From positions 62,001 to 126,000 of the forward strand of contig NZ_CP157007.1 of the NCBI RefSeq assembly GCF_039904985.1: a stretch of DNA of 64,000 nt, given 5' to 3'. Made by a program: the position numbers and the translations under genes. The notes below the pieces were generated by a model that was not told the DNA's origin, ran no database searches, and worked only from the letters and a program-made list of their open reading frames with translations. Source of the DNA: Methylomonas sp. AM2-LC. Lineage in GTDB: Bacteria > Pseudomonadota > Gammaproteobacteria > Methylococcales > Methylomonadaceae. Positions 1-8,412 of this stretch are shown here, in pieces (the first letter of the stretch is position 1; every line of letters begins with the position of its first letter).

Positions 1-605
1 TACACAACGGTCGGATCAATATTTGACTGCTGTTGCGATGCAGGTTGAATGATTCCGTCATCGCCATTGCTTTGCGCTGTTGCCATTGCCGGTGGTGATC
101 CAGAGCTACGCGGGGATTGTATTTTGACGGCAGTCTTGGCTTTAATCGCTTCATTTAACAACTGCAATTTCATTTGCCGTATTCTGGTGGCATCATCGTT
201 CTGTTGTTGTGGTCTTGCCCCAAGCTGATTAGGTGGTGTTGGTGGAGCTGTTAGGTTTTCTGCGCGAGCAAGCGTAAAAGCAGGGGTGGGTTGTGTTTGC
301 GTTGTAGACAGCGCAGGTACTTCTAATGGTTTTGTTTTTTCGGCGATTAGGCCATCACCTTGATCGCCCGCTATTTGGTTGGCGAACATACTAGCGTTAC
401 CGCCTTTATCTTTGCTGGCTTCTTCAGGCCGATTTTGCTGATCAGCGCGATCCGCTGCCACCATCATCATGACGATGAGAAAAACAAGAACCGCTACACC
501 AATGATGTACAACGGTACGTTGTTTACTCGACGAACGCCGGAGGTTACGGAATTTGGCGATACATCGGGGTTCATTAGGTCTTCGTGTGCTGCGTTTGTA
601 GTCAT
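1..605 (-). CDS. trbI: TrbI/VirB10 conjugation channel protein, N-terminal part (cut by window edge)
   Basis: This is the first ~201 codons of the gene seen complete at 58520-59950; the DNA is the same at an offset of 59,345. TrbI/VirB10 bridges inner and outer membranes in the type IV secretion channel. A short cytoplasmic N-terminus is followed by one transmembrane segment (about residues 31-49, rich in V/I/L/M) and then a periplasmic Pro/Gln-rich linker. The conserved C-terminal beta-barrel domain lies beyond the window edge. It follows trbH by 3 bp, as expected in the trb operon. Confidence 0.9.
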   Translation of the reverse strand, partial: MTTNAAHEDLMNPDVSPNSVTSGVRRVNNVPLYIIGVAVLVFLIVMMMVAADRADQQNRPEEASKDKGGNASMFANQIAGDQGDGLIAEKTKPLEVPALSTTQTQPTPAFTLARAENLTAPPTPPNQLGARPQQQNDDATRIRQMKLQLLNEAIKAKTAVKIQSPRSSGSPPAMATAQSNGDDGIIQPASQQQSNIDPTVV

Positions 606-608
606 AAT

Positions 609-1049
609 TTAGTTCTCCAATCTCGCCCAGGAACCGGCGGGTACAATGCTGTCATCTTGCTCTATATAGGCTCGTGTCAACGTATAGGCTCCTACAAGGA
701 GCTTAATGCGATATAGTTCCTGATATGGATCAATGATGTACCGCAGGCTAGTGCCAGTCTGAATATCGACCGGTTGCTTCTTGCTGAATTCTTGTACTGC
801 ATAACCGTGATTACGCAGAGTCGAAATAAGCTCTTGCCCAAAGTTATCATTGGGTAATATGGGTTGACCTATGTTGAATTGGGTACTGGCTGGCGGGTAA
901 AGCGCTTCTAATTTAGTCACCGCGTCGTCTACCAGTTTGGCGTTCAACCCATAAGGGGTATTCTTCGCGGCCATGAGATTTCCGTACTTAGGCGTTGCGC
1001 ACCCTGCCGCCATGCTGATGGCGATTATCAGTACAATCAGGCGAATCAT
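609..1049 (-). CDS. trbH: TrbH-like conjugal transfer lipoprotein
   Basis: Small (146 aa) envelope protein between trbG and trbI, the TrbH position in RP4-type operons. The N-terminus is a lipoprotein signal: a hydrophobic stretch followed by a lipobox ending MAAGC, with Cys17 as the predicted lipidated residue. The body has the sparse conservation expected of TrbH, the presumed functional counterpart of VirB7 in stabilising the outer-membrane ring. It starts 3 bp after trbG ends and stops 3 bp before trbI, which suggests translational coupling. Assignment rests mainly on the lipobox, the size and the gene order. Confidence 0.75.
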   Translation of the reverse strand: MIRLIVLIIAISMAAGCATPKYGNLMAAKNTPYGLNAKLVDDAVTKLEALYPPASTQFNIGQPILPNDNFGQELISTLRNHGYAVQEFSKKQPVDIQTGTSLRYIIDPYQELYRIKLLVGAYTLTRAYIEQDDSIVPAGSWARLEN

Positions 1050-1051
1050 AA

Positions 1052-1951
1052 CTACTTTCCTTTTTGAATGGTGACTGAATCTTGATCACCGCCAACCCCA
1101 GCGATCAGGACTGCTCTGTTGAAAATGCTATCAACGATATATCTGTCACCCTGAACGCGGTAGTTCACGATTTCATTTTCATCGTCAGTGAATACCCCAC
1201 CCTCTTTGCGAACTATGAGTAAAGTGGGGGCTTCCGTCTGTGACATTGTTGTCGGCATTTGAATAATGGTTTTTTGCCCGTCGTTGTATACTCTGACCGG
1301 CTTCCAACCCACATCACTGTCACTTGTGATTTCATAATCGAAATTCAAATCTCCCAAGTATTCTCCAGTTTTTGGAATGGTTTTTACTTCGCGATCCTTT
1401 GTTTCGCGGTTTTTGAATGCTTCCCACTTGGCCAGGGAATCCTCTGGGTATGTGAACGCTACTTTTGGCATGTACTGAGTCCGATGCGACCGAAGTTGTA
1501 AATGGTATGCGCGAAGATTCGTAAAAACGTCTAGTGACGTTTCTAAGCCAACATCCATAGGTTTTATAACTAGATGCTGTACCTCGTTAGCGCCGCTACC
1601 AGTAATGGCCGGATCAATAGTCCATCGTGCTGTATCGCCCAAGTGAATAGAATTGACTAATTCGCCTGGTTGTAATGCCACATCGCATACTTGCAGAACG
1701 GCACACACAATACTTGGTTGTTGTACACCATAGACGAATTGGATAGTGCCGTTGGCTCCTGCTGAGGGTGGAATGCCTATTGCGCTGGTTGCTTTCCATT
1801 TTTGAGCAATGGCCATCGCCGACTTCTCTTGTTTGGTCAACTTTGGATTATCTTTTGAGAAATACAGGTCGGCCATGTCATCAGCGTTTGCCACCGTTGT
1901 CATTGAACCCGTAACAATCAAAATTGATGTAATCAATGTTTTCAGTTTCAT
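1052..1951 (-). CDS. trbG: TrbG/VirB9 outer-membrane ring component
   Basis: TrbG/VirB9-family protein of about 299 aa, part of the outer-membrane core complex of the conjugation channel. I take the start at 1951 (MKLKTLITS...), because it is preceded by a strong GGAGG and begins a clear signal peptide ending around ANA; the longer reading frame would add 21 charged residues in front. The C-terminal half carries VirB9-like segments such as AFTYPEDSLAKWEAF, NFDYEIT and PVRVYNDGQKTIIQMP. It lies between trbF and trbH in the same orientation. Confidence 0.9.
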   Translation of the reverse strand: MKLKTLITSILIVTGSMTTVANADDMADLYFSKDNPKLTKQEKSAMAIAQKWKATSAIGIPPSAGANGTIQFVYGVQQPSIVCAVLQVCDVALQPGELVNSIHLGDTARWTIDPAITGSGANEVQHLVIKPMDVGLETSLDVFTNLRAYHLQLRSHRTQYMPKVAFTYPEDSLAKWEAFKNRETKDREVKTIPKTGEYLGDLNFDYEITSDSDVGWKPVRVYNDGQKTIIQMPTTMSQTEAPTLLIVRKEGGVFTDDENEIVNYRVQGDRYIVDSIFNRAVLIAGVGGDQDSVTIQKGK

Positions 1952-1976
1952 AATTTTGTGCCTCCGTTTTTTTAAA

Positions 1977-2717
1977 CTATTGTGGTTGCGTTGACCAAGA
2001 ATAATCACGGACAAACAGCCCTATCGGGTTTTGATGCAATTGCTCTTCATTGGTGTTTGGTTTTAGCTCAATAATGTAAACAGTTATCAACGCCCTCATG
2101 CGCACTGGCTTGTTCTTTACTGCGCCTTGTCTATCTCGAGTTGTTTCCACCCAATCGACTTGCCAAGTCTCTGGTGTTTGTGGCAAAGCTGAAGAAATTT
2201 CCACATTCACCATTTCGGTCTGCGCTCTTTTAAAAGGACTCGATTCATCAGAACCATTCAGCCATTCGTTCATTTTTTGTGTGGCCGGATCTTGTTGTCC
2301 TAAAAGTGCGTATACGCCAAACACCATTTTTCTTTGCAATGCAGAGTCCGGCGTTACCGTTCTGGCTTGTGTGATAAATGAGGCAACAGAGGCCCTTACT
2401 ACTCGTTGATCAACGGGTTTTGCTTTATCGGCGCGGGCTACGGCGATGGTTTGACCAAGCTTGTCTACTTCGATGACGTAAGGAACGTATTTGCTTTGGC
2501 TGCCGATATGTATCATCCCGCCAATGCCGCCCAAGGCGATCAATAACGATAAAACACCGAATATTTGCCACATTTGCCGAGAGGCTACGACACCACGGGT
2601 ATGATCGTTCCATGTGCGCCGTGCGGCTAGATAGGGGTTTTCATTCTCACCATTTCGGCGCCCACCAGCTATCAGTTCGTTAAATTTGCGTGGGTCTTTA
2701 TTTTTGTTAAATAGCAT
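1977..2717 (-). CDS. trbF: TrbF/VirB8 inner-membrane assembly factor
   Basis: 246-aa protein with a cytoplasmic N-terminus of about 50 residues (containing NPYLAARRTWNDH, typical of TrbF), a single transmembrane helix (about 53-72) and a periplasmic NTF2-like VirB8 domain to the C-terminus (ending VRDYSWSTQ). VirB8 proteins nucleate channel assembly in the inner membrane and contact VirB4, VirB10 and VirB6. The start overlaps the end of trbE by 11 bp, so translation is probably coupled. Confidence 0.92.
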   Translation of the reverse strand: MLFNKNKDPRKFNELIAGGRRNGENENPYLAARRTWNDHTRGVVASRQMWQIFGVLSLLIALGGIGGMIHIGSQSKYVPYVIEVDKLGQTIAVARADKAKPVDQRVVRASVASFITQARTVTPDSALQRKMVFGVYALLGQQDPATQKMNEWLNGSDESSPFKRAQTEMVNVEISSALPQTPETWQVDWVETTRDRQGAVKNKPVRMRALITVYIIELKPNTNEEQLHQNPIGLFVRDYSWSTQPQ

Positions 2718-5700
2718 ATTGGTTCTCCATGTAATCGTGAATATTCAACCCTTTCAACGCTAACCATTCATCCGGCCATTGCTCGCCATGTTTGGCTACC
2801 AAGTTTTTTATTGTCGCCACCGATTCCTTATCCGATGCTCCGACGAAAGCTAAGGCCATTGGCCCTAAAGCGAGATCGTAAAGGCGACGACCTGAAGCCG
2901 AGACGTAGTAATACTGGCGTTTTGGTATTGCAGTGGCTAGTATTTCGATTTGGCGAGTGTTAAGCCCCATGCGTCGATACAATGCCGATGTGTCTTCATC
3001 CCTGGCGTAAATGTTTGGTAAGAAAATCTTGGTTGCAGTTGACTCGACAATGACATCCAGGATGCCTGAGTTAGCCGCATCAGAAAGGCTTTGGGTTGCC
3101 ATGAGTACCAGGCAGTTAGCTTTACGCAAGACTTTTAGCCATTCTCGAATTTTCGCGCGAAAGGCAGGATGGCCGAGCATCAACCAGGCTTCATCGAGAA
3201 TAATGGCGGCGGGTTGCCCATGCAGTGCTCTTTCAATACGCCGAAATAGGTATAAGAGAACCGGTAATGCATATTTATCGCCAAGGTTCATCAGTTCCTC
3301 TATCTCGAAAACGGTGAAATCAGAGAGTGATAGCCCGTCTTGTTCGGCGTCAAGCAAATGGCCCATCGATCCGTCCACCGTATATTGTTTGATTGCGTCT
3401 CGAATCGATTCATCCTGAATAGTCAATGAAAACTCTGAAAGCGTTCTACCGCCGCTGCTGTGCATATTCTGAATTGCATTGCCAATTTCATTGCGTTGCT
3501 GTGGTGTCGTATTGATTTTATTTAACGCCAGAATGGTATCGATCCAATCCATCGCCCACGCACGGTCGCTCTTGGTTTCCAGGAACTGTAACGGGCAAAA
3601 TGCCAATGTTTCGTCATCGGCGGCAACGGTAAAATGTTTGCCGCTCTCCCCTTTTGTCTTGGCGTTTATTCCTGCTGCAAGCGGATACATAGACATGCCT
3701 TTGTCAAAGGCAAAAATCGACATCCCTTTATATCGGCGCAATTGTGCAGCGATAAGGCATAAATGCGTTGATTTACCGGCACCCGTTGGCCCGAACATAA
3801 AGCTATGGCCTATATCGCTAACATGTAAATTCAATCGGAATGGTGTAGCGCCTTGCGTCACGCAATGCATTAATGCCGGTGCATGTGGCGGGTAAAAGGG
3901 ACAAGGTGTTTCAAGTTCGCCCGTCCATATGGTGCTCGTAGGCAGCAAATCTGCGAGATTCATAGTGTTTAATAACGGTCTGCGGACATTTTCAACGCCA
4001 TGCCCCGGCAAACTACCTAGAAAAGCATCCATTGTGTTAACGGTTTCGACTCTTGCTGCAAAACCAAGCCGGTTGATTGCTTTTTCTACTTGACGTGCGG
4101 AAGCCTCCAATTTGTTTCTGTCTTCATCCATTAAAACGACAACACTGGTGTAATATCCTTGGGCGATCATGCCGGAGTTGACTTCGGCAATGGCCGCTTG
4201 AGCGTCTGCTACCATCATTACGGCATCTTCATCGACTGGCCCAGTGTTGGTGTTGAACATCTGATCGAAAATACCGCGTATTTTCTGACGCCATTTTTTT
4301 CTGAATTCGTCTAAGTGTTTAATTGCTTCTTGTGAATCGAGAAAAATAAACCGGCTTGACCAGCGATAAGTAATGGGTAATTCGGCCAATGCCGTCAGAA
4401 CGCCAGGTGTAGATTCAAGAGGGAAACCCTCAATCGCAACAACTTGTATAAATTTATGGCCAAGTTTCGGCACAACACCCGACCAGAGTTCTTGACCGCC
4501 TAAGTATCCATCAAGATACATGGGGTTTGAAGGCAATTGCATAGGGTGATTTTCACCTGTGATGCAAAATTGCAACCAGCTCAAGAAATCGTCATAGGTC
4601 GATATTGAGTCATTTTCGTTGGTTATTTTGTTACCCTTCAAACGTGTTAATGTCATCGCCGAAGATAAACGAGACTCAATGTTGGCACATTCACGTTGAA
4701 AATGAGTCACCAAGTTTTTTGTCTGCGTTTTTTTATCTAGCGTTTTGGCTTCGTCGTCGAACATCAGCTCGATAAACTTTTGTTGTGCCAGTAGTGGAGG
4801 GAAGTATGTTGCTGTTAAAACAAAATATCCTTCATACATGGTACTTAGTCGCTCAAACAGTCGTCTTCTTTCTTCGTCAATCGATGCGGTTATCGCATCT
4901 GGGAAGCTGGATAGCCCTAATGCCGAATAGGTCGGTGCTGGTCGCCGGACTGCATCAACATGGATCATCCATCCATTCCCAAGCCCTGATAATGCTTGAT
5001 TGATTCGGAATGAAACGGCTTCTCGCTGTTGATCCGTACTACTGGCGTTATCGTCGCCTTTGTAAGTCCAACTTGCCATAAACGAGCCATTTTTACCGAC
5101 GACAACACCATCTTCAATAACAGCGGCATAGTTTAATAAGTCCGCTACGCTGGCGTCTTTTGAACGATGTTTCACTAACTTGCGTTCTTTGTCGGCGTCA
5201 ATGATCAGGCTAACTAGTAGTGCAAGTAGAATAGCTTGTGCTTTTTCAATACCTTGCTTTTGCCGTTCCCGGCGCTGTTCATAGTCACGCCTGGCAATAG
5301 CGGCCAACATATCCAAAAGCATGTCGTTGATAGCGCCAAACATCCGCGCATCAAACTCGTTTTGTATCGGCGATAGATGTTGCCAAGTAGTTGGCACATT
5401 CACCGCTACAACACGAACCTCACGTTTTCGGATAATGCCTTTTAAATTTTCCCATTCGGTGCTGGCCAAGCGTGAAAGCCGATCAATGTCTTCCACAAGC
5501 AAAATATCGCTTGGTCGACTATCTGCCAATAGCCGGAATAACTCTGGACGCTTTAAATGAGCGCCGGATTCGTTTTCAGCATAATAATTACAAATGACCA
5601 CACCATGTTCGTGCGCAAAGCGATCAAGAGAACCACGTGCACGTTGGGCGTTTTGCTCGTTGGTAGAGGTTCGAAGATAAGCGCGGATAAAATGGGTCAT
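2707..5700 (-). CDS. Chimeric resolvase N-terminus fused in frame to TrbE/VirB4 ATPase
   Basis: A single 997-codon frame made of two unrelated genes. Residues 1-156 (5233-5700) equal the start of the 322-aa transposon resolvase found complete at 24890-25858, including the catalytic Ser12 in YLRTSTNEQ. From residue 157 onward the protein is TrbE/VirB4: a hydrophobic segment (LLALLVSLII), then KHRSKDASVADLLNYAAV, Walker A GPTGAGKST at 637-645 and Walker B ILDEAW around 834-839. TrbE is the conjugation ATPase that energises pilus biogenesis. Only the first few native TrbE codons seem lost, and its own start and upstream genes (trbB, trbC, trbD in RP4 order) are absent. The frame keeps the resolvase start codon and presumably its promoter, so trbE and the genes below it would fall under transposon control. 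Whether the chimera is active is unknown. Confidence 0.85.
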   Translation of the reverse strand: MTHFIRAYLRTSTNEQNAQRARGSLDRFAHEHGVVICNYYAENESGAHLKRPELFRLLADSRPSDILLVEDIDRLSRLASTEWENLKGIIRKREVRVVAVNVPTTWQHLSPIQNEFDARMFGAINDMLLDMLAAIARRDYEQRRERQKQGIEKAQAILLALLVSLIIDADKERKLVKHRSKDASVADLLNYAAVIEDGVVVGKNGSFMASWTYKGDDNASSTDQQREAVSFRINQALSGLGNGWMIHVDAVRRPAPTYSALGLSSFPDAITASIDEERRRLFERLSTMYEGYFVLTATYFPPLLAQQKFIELMFDDEAKTLDKKTQTKNLVTHFQRECANIESRLSSAMTLTRLKGNKITNENDSISTYDDFLSWLQFCITGENHPMQLPSNPMYLDGYLGGQELWSGVVPKLGHKFIQVVAIEGFPLESTPGVLTALAELPITYRWSSRFIFLDSQEAIKHLDEFRKKWRQKIRGIFDQMFNTNTGPVDEDAVMMVADAQAAIAEVNSGMIAQGYYTSVVVLMDEDRNKLEASARQVEKAINRLGFAARVETVNTMDAFLGSLPGHGVENVRRPLLNTMNLADLLPTSTIWTGELETPCPFYPPHAPALMHCVTQGATPFRLNLHVSDIGHSFMFGPTGAGKSTHLCLIAAQLRRYKGMSIFAFDKGMSMYPLAAGINAKTKGESGKHFTVAADDETLAFCPLQFLETKSDRAWAMDWIDTILALNKINTTPQQRNEIGNAIQNMHSSGGRTLSEFSLTIQDESIRDAIKQYTVDGSMGHLLDAEQDGLSLSDFTVFEIEELMNLGDKYALPVLLYLFRRIERALHGQPAAIILDEAWLMLGHPAFRAKIREWLKVLRKANCLVLMATQSLSDAANSGILDVIVESTATKIFLPNIYARDEDTSALYRRMGLNTRQIEILATAIPKRQYYYVSASGRRLYDLALGPMALAFVGASDKESVATIKNLVAKHGEQWPDEWLALKGLNIHDYMENQYAI

Positions 5701-5709
5701 TGGTACTAT

Positions 5710-5825
5710 TAAGGTTGTTTAATCGAACCGGTCTGATTAGAGTTATAGTTTCATCTTATATAGTACCATTTGCCACTAGTTCGATTAAGGGTTACCTTAT
5801 TCGAACTAGAAAAGGGTATCGAACC
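5710..5825. promoter_or_regulatory. res-like recombination/operator region of the large resolvase
   Basis: Intergenic region between the divergent resolvase and phd genes. It holds a near-perfect inverted repeat at 5776-5809: 15-bp arms beginning CTAGTTCGA, 14 of 15 positions paired, 4-bp spacer. Related half-sites with TCGAACC or ATCGAACC lie on either side (about 5716-5726 and 5817-5825). Multiple inverted resolvase-type half-sites beside tnpR are typical of res, where the resolvase both recombines and represses. The promoters for resolvase and phd must also lie here. Confidence 0.65.
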
Positions 5826-5870
5826 GTGATAAACTAAACCATATAAACTAAGTCTATTCAGGTTGTCATC

Positions 5871-6116
5871 ATGCAGACATATAATATTCATGACGCTAAA
5901 ACCCAACTATCCCGTCTGGTAGAGCAAGCCGCCAAGGGTGAACCGTTTGTCATCGCCAAGGCTGGCAAGCCGATGGTTAAAGTGATGGCGCTTAATGCGC
6001 CGGAGCCTTCTCAAATCAAGCGGTTCGGTTTTATGGCTGGACAAATCCATGTACCGGATGATTTTGACCGGATGGGCGAAGAAGAAATCGTACAGCTATT
6101 TGAGGATGGCGCATGA
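5871..6116 (+). CDS. phd: Phd/YefM-family antitoxin
   Basis: 81-aa antitoxin. The N-terminus (MQTYNIHDAKTQLSRLVEQA, then GEPFVIAKAGKPMVKV) is the Phd/YefM DNA-binding dimerisation fold; the C-terminal ~30 residues (GFMAGQIHVPDDFD) match the toxin-neutralising tail seen with PIN-domain partners. It overlaps the start of vapC by 4 bp (ATGA), the usual coupled antitoxin-toxin arrangement. It is a passenger of the outer Tn3-family transposon, placed between res and the transposase gene. Autorepression is likely by family, but no operator was defined separately from the res region. Confidence 0.92.
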   Translation: MQTYNIHDAKTQLSRLVEQAAKGEPFVIAKAGKPMVKVMALNAPEPSQIKRFGFMAGQIHVPDDFDRMGEEEIVQLFEDGA

Positions 6117-6499
6117 AGCTGCTATTGGACACCCATCTGCTGCTATGGGCGGCGGAAGGTTTTGAGTATTTGCCACCGGATGCCCAGGCGCTGATGAGCG
6201 CCCCTGAAAACGAGCTGTTCTTCAGCGTCGCCAGTTTGTGGGAAATCGTTATCAAATGCGGCTTAGGCCGCAAAGACTTCCAGGTTGATCCGCGCTTGTT
6301 ACGGCGGGGGCTACTGGACAATGGCTACAATGAACTGCCGATCCTCAGCGAGCATGCGGTCACCATCGGCACCTTGCCACCCATCCATAAAGACCCTTTT
6401 GATCGGCTGCTTGTCGCCCAGGCCATTGTCGAAGGTATCACGCTACTGACGTCCGATGCCTATGTGGCTGAATACCCAGGTCCAGTGCAACACGTCTAA
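6113..6499 (+). CDS. vapC: VapC-type PIN-domain ribonuclease toxin
   Basis: 128-aa PIN-domain protein partnered with the Phd-like antitoxin. Acidic metal-binding residues expected of PIN nucleases are visible: Asp6 in MKLLLDTH, the Glu in SVASLWEIVIK, and Asp residues in KDPFDRLLVAQA and LLTSDAYV. Members of this group cleave RNA when freed from the antitoxin. The pair should act as an addiction module stabilising the transposon or plasmid. Three bases separate its stop from the transposase fragment behind it. Confidence 0.92.
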   Translation: MKLLLDTHLLLWAAEGFEYLPPDAQALMSAPENELFFSVASLWEIVIKCGLGRKDFQVDPRLLRRGLLDNGYNELPILSEHAVTIGTLPPIHKDPFDRLLVAQAIVEGITLLTSDAYVAEYPGPVQHV

Positions 6500-6502
6500 T
6501 GA

Positions 6503-7419
6503 ATGGCAGCAAAAAATAAGCTGCTGACCGTACTATCGGAAGCCGAGCAGTATGCTCTATATGGCCTGCCAGATTTTGATGATGCTCAGCGGCTGGAGTA
6601 TCTGGCACTTTCGGAAAACGAACTGATGCTTGCGACCAGCCGCCCCGGTCTTCATGCCCAGGTTTATTGCATTTTGCAAATCGGTTATTTCAAGGCAAAG
6701 CACAGCTTTTTCCGCTTTGACTGGAACGAAGTCGAGGACGATTGCGCCTTTGTATTGAGCCGTTATTTCATCGGCGATGCATTTGAAAGGAAGCCGATAA
6801 CCAACCATGAGCATTACACTCAGCGCGGGCGTATTGCCGAGTTGTTCGGCTATCGGTTGTGGACTTCCGACTTTCTGCCGCAGCTAGCGCGTCAGGCCGA
6901 GTCTATTGTGCGGCGTGACGTCTCGCCGGGATTTGTAGCCGTCGAGCTGCTCGTCTGGCTTAACGGCCACAAAATCATTCGGCCAGGCTACACTACGCTG
7001 CAAGAGTTGATCAGCGAAACGCTTTCCTCCGAACGCCGACGGCTTGGCGGACTACTTGCAGAAATACTGGATGACGCGACCAAAGCCACGCTGACCCAGC
7101 TCCTGGTGCGTGATGATACCCTGTCTCAATTAGCGGCGCTAAAGCAGGATGCCAAGAATTTCGGCTGGCGTCAGATGATCCGCGAACGCGAGAAGCGCAC
7201 CCTGCTGGAACCACTGCACAGGATTGCAAAAGCCTTGCTGCCCAAGTTGGGCGTTTCCCAGCAGAACTTGCTCTACTATGCGAGTTTGGCCAATTTTTAT
7301 ACCGTTCACGACTTGCGAAACCTCAAGCCGGAGCAGACCTATCTCTACTTGTTGTGCTATGCCTGGCAACGCTACCGCCAGTTTACCGATAATCTGGTCG
7401 ATGCGATGGCTTTCCACAT
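6503..7419 (+). pseudogene. Outer Tn3-family transposase, N-terminal fragment
   Basis: About 305 codons of a Tn3-family TnpA N-terminus (DUF4158-like; conserved stretches AQVYCILQIGYFKAKHSFF, VSQQNLLYYASLANFY and LYLLCYAWQRY). The gene is cut at 7420 by the left end of the inner transposon. Translation would run 33 more codons into the inverted repeat and stop at 7519. The matching C-terminus is at 14706-15165. The roughly 500-residue middle, including the two catalytic aspartates, is gone, so this is not a functional transposase. Confidence 0.88.
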
Positions 7420-7734
7420 GGGGTTAATTAACCAAAAGAACGGTTTGTCCCGCGACACCCCTGGAGCCCTTGGTATTAGCGGCTTTCAGACGAAATATCG
7501 ATTTCAAATTCGCCACTAAAAATTCTATAGCCTATTGAATATTAATAACTTATTGTGCGTCACAAAATTCATGCTTGCCGATAAAGTTGGCTGACCGAAA
7601 GGATTAGGAATAATTAGTAAATGAGTAACGCCAACGTCACGCCAAGGTTCTGAATACAATGCTATTCACACTGTTCGTAATGATGCTATTCCAACCTGAT
7701 ACGAAACAATATCGATGGGATATGGAATGGTATT

Positions 7735-8367
7735 TTAGTTCTGCTTGCTGACGGCAAGCTTAAATCCCAGGAATACAAACACGCCTCCCGCTGTTCGCGT
7801 TAGCCAGGCAAATAAAAGCTTGCGGGGAGATAGGCGCTGATTAAGATGGTCTGCGAACCAAGCGAGGAACAAGCACCAAATTGTGCCAGTAAAATTAAAA
7901 ATCCCGCCCAGGAAGATAAAGGCCAAGGCTTTGTTTGGCGCTTCATGCTCGATAAACTGTGGAACGAAAGCCAGAAAGAAAATCGCCACTTTTGGGTTGA
8001 GAACGTTGGTCAGAAAGCCTTGACGAAAAATACTGCGTAGGGACGCTGGCTGCGAGTTCTTTAGTGCATCTGAACAGGGTGAAGTACTGCGCATCAAGGT
8101 AATTCCTATGTATACGAGATACACTGCACCAATCAGCTTAAGCGTGGAGAATGCAGTCGAAGAAGCCGCAAGTAGCGCTGACAAGCCAACAGCGGCGGCA
8201 AAAATATGCAGGTAACAGCCCAGGGCTATACCGAGTGCGGCGGCTACGCCGGCAGAACGACCTTGGCCGACACTACGGGCAACAATATACAGCGAGTCTG
8301 CGCCAGGTGTGATATTTAGCAATAGACCAGAGATTACAAAAAGTGTTAGATCATGAGTGCCGAGCAT
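7735..8367 (-). CDS. LysE/RhtB-family exporter
   Basis: 210-aa integral membrane protein of the LysE/RhtB family, which exports amino acids and related small molecules across the inner membrane. It has the N-terminal signature ITPGADSLYIVARSVGQGRSAGVAAALG and about six hydrophobic segments; SIFRQGFLTNVLNPKVAIFFLAFVPQF is the conserved central motif. Length is normal. The substrate cannot be told from sequence. It is the outermost cargo gene of the inner transposon, 45 bp downstream of the acetyltransferase on the same strand. The 277 bp between the left terminal repeat and this gene hold nothing recognisable. Confidence 0.9.
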   Translation of the reverse strand: MLGTHDLTLFVISGLLLNITPGADSLYIVARSVGQGRSAGVAAALGIALGCYLHIFAAAVGLSALLAASSTAFSTLKLIGAVYLVYIGITLMRSTSPCSDALKNSQPASLRSIFRQGFLTNVLNPKVAIFFLAFVPQFIEHEAPNKALAFIFLGGIFNFTGTIWCLFLAWFADHLNQRLSPRKLLFAWLTRTAGGVFVFLGFKLAVSKQN

Positions 8368-8412
8368 AAGTTATAAAGTCAGTCGTTATTTTTAAAAAAA
8401 TTCCCTTTGAGG

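Larger units (their letters stand above)
1..4655. repeat. Left copy of window-terminal duplication (conjugation operon)
   Basis: Bases 1-4655 correspond to 59346-64000 at a constant offset of 59,345. Gene boundaries and translations of trbH, trbG, trbF and trbE match exactly, as do both ends of the window. The simplest reading is a circular molecule (or tandem multimer) of 59,345 bp read for slightly more than one lap. An untrimmed circular assembly would look the same. Confidence 0.9.

Noticed and set aside
360..578. 72-codon frame opposite trbI (also at 59705)
   Set aside because: It lies wholly antisense to a well-supported trbI and resembles no protein.
3011..3895. Two long + strand frames (135 and 138 codons) within trbE
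   Set aside because: They are antisense to the conserved ATPase domain, with no start signals or recognisable products.
5228..5232. Left-edge target duplication for one-ended transposition
   Set aside because: AGAAT before 5233 does not match ATTAA (or AGTCC) after the right edge.
7420..7519. Extra C-terminal 33 residues on the outer transposase fragment
   Set aside because: They are translated from the inner transposon's inverted repeat, so they are not native protein.
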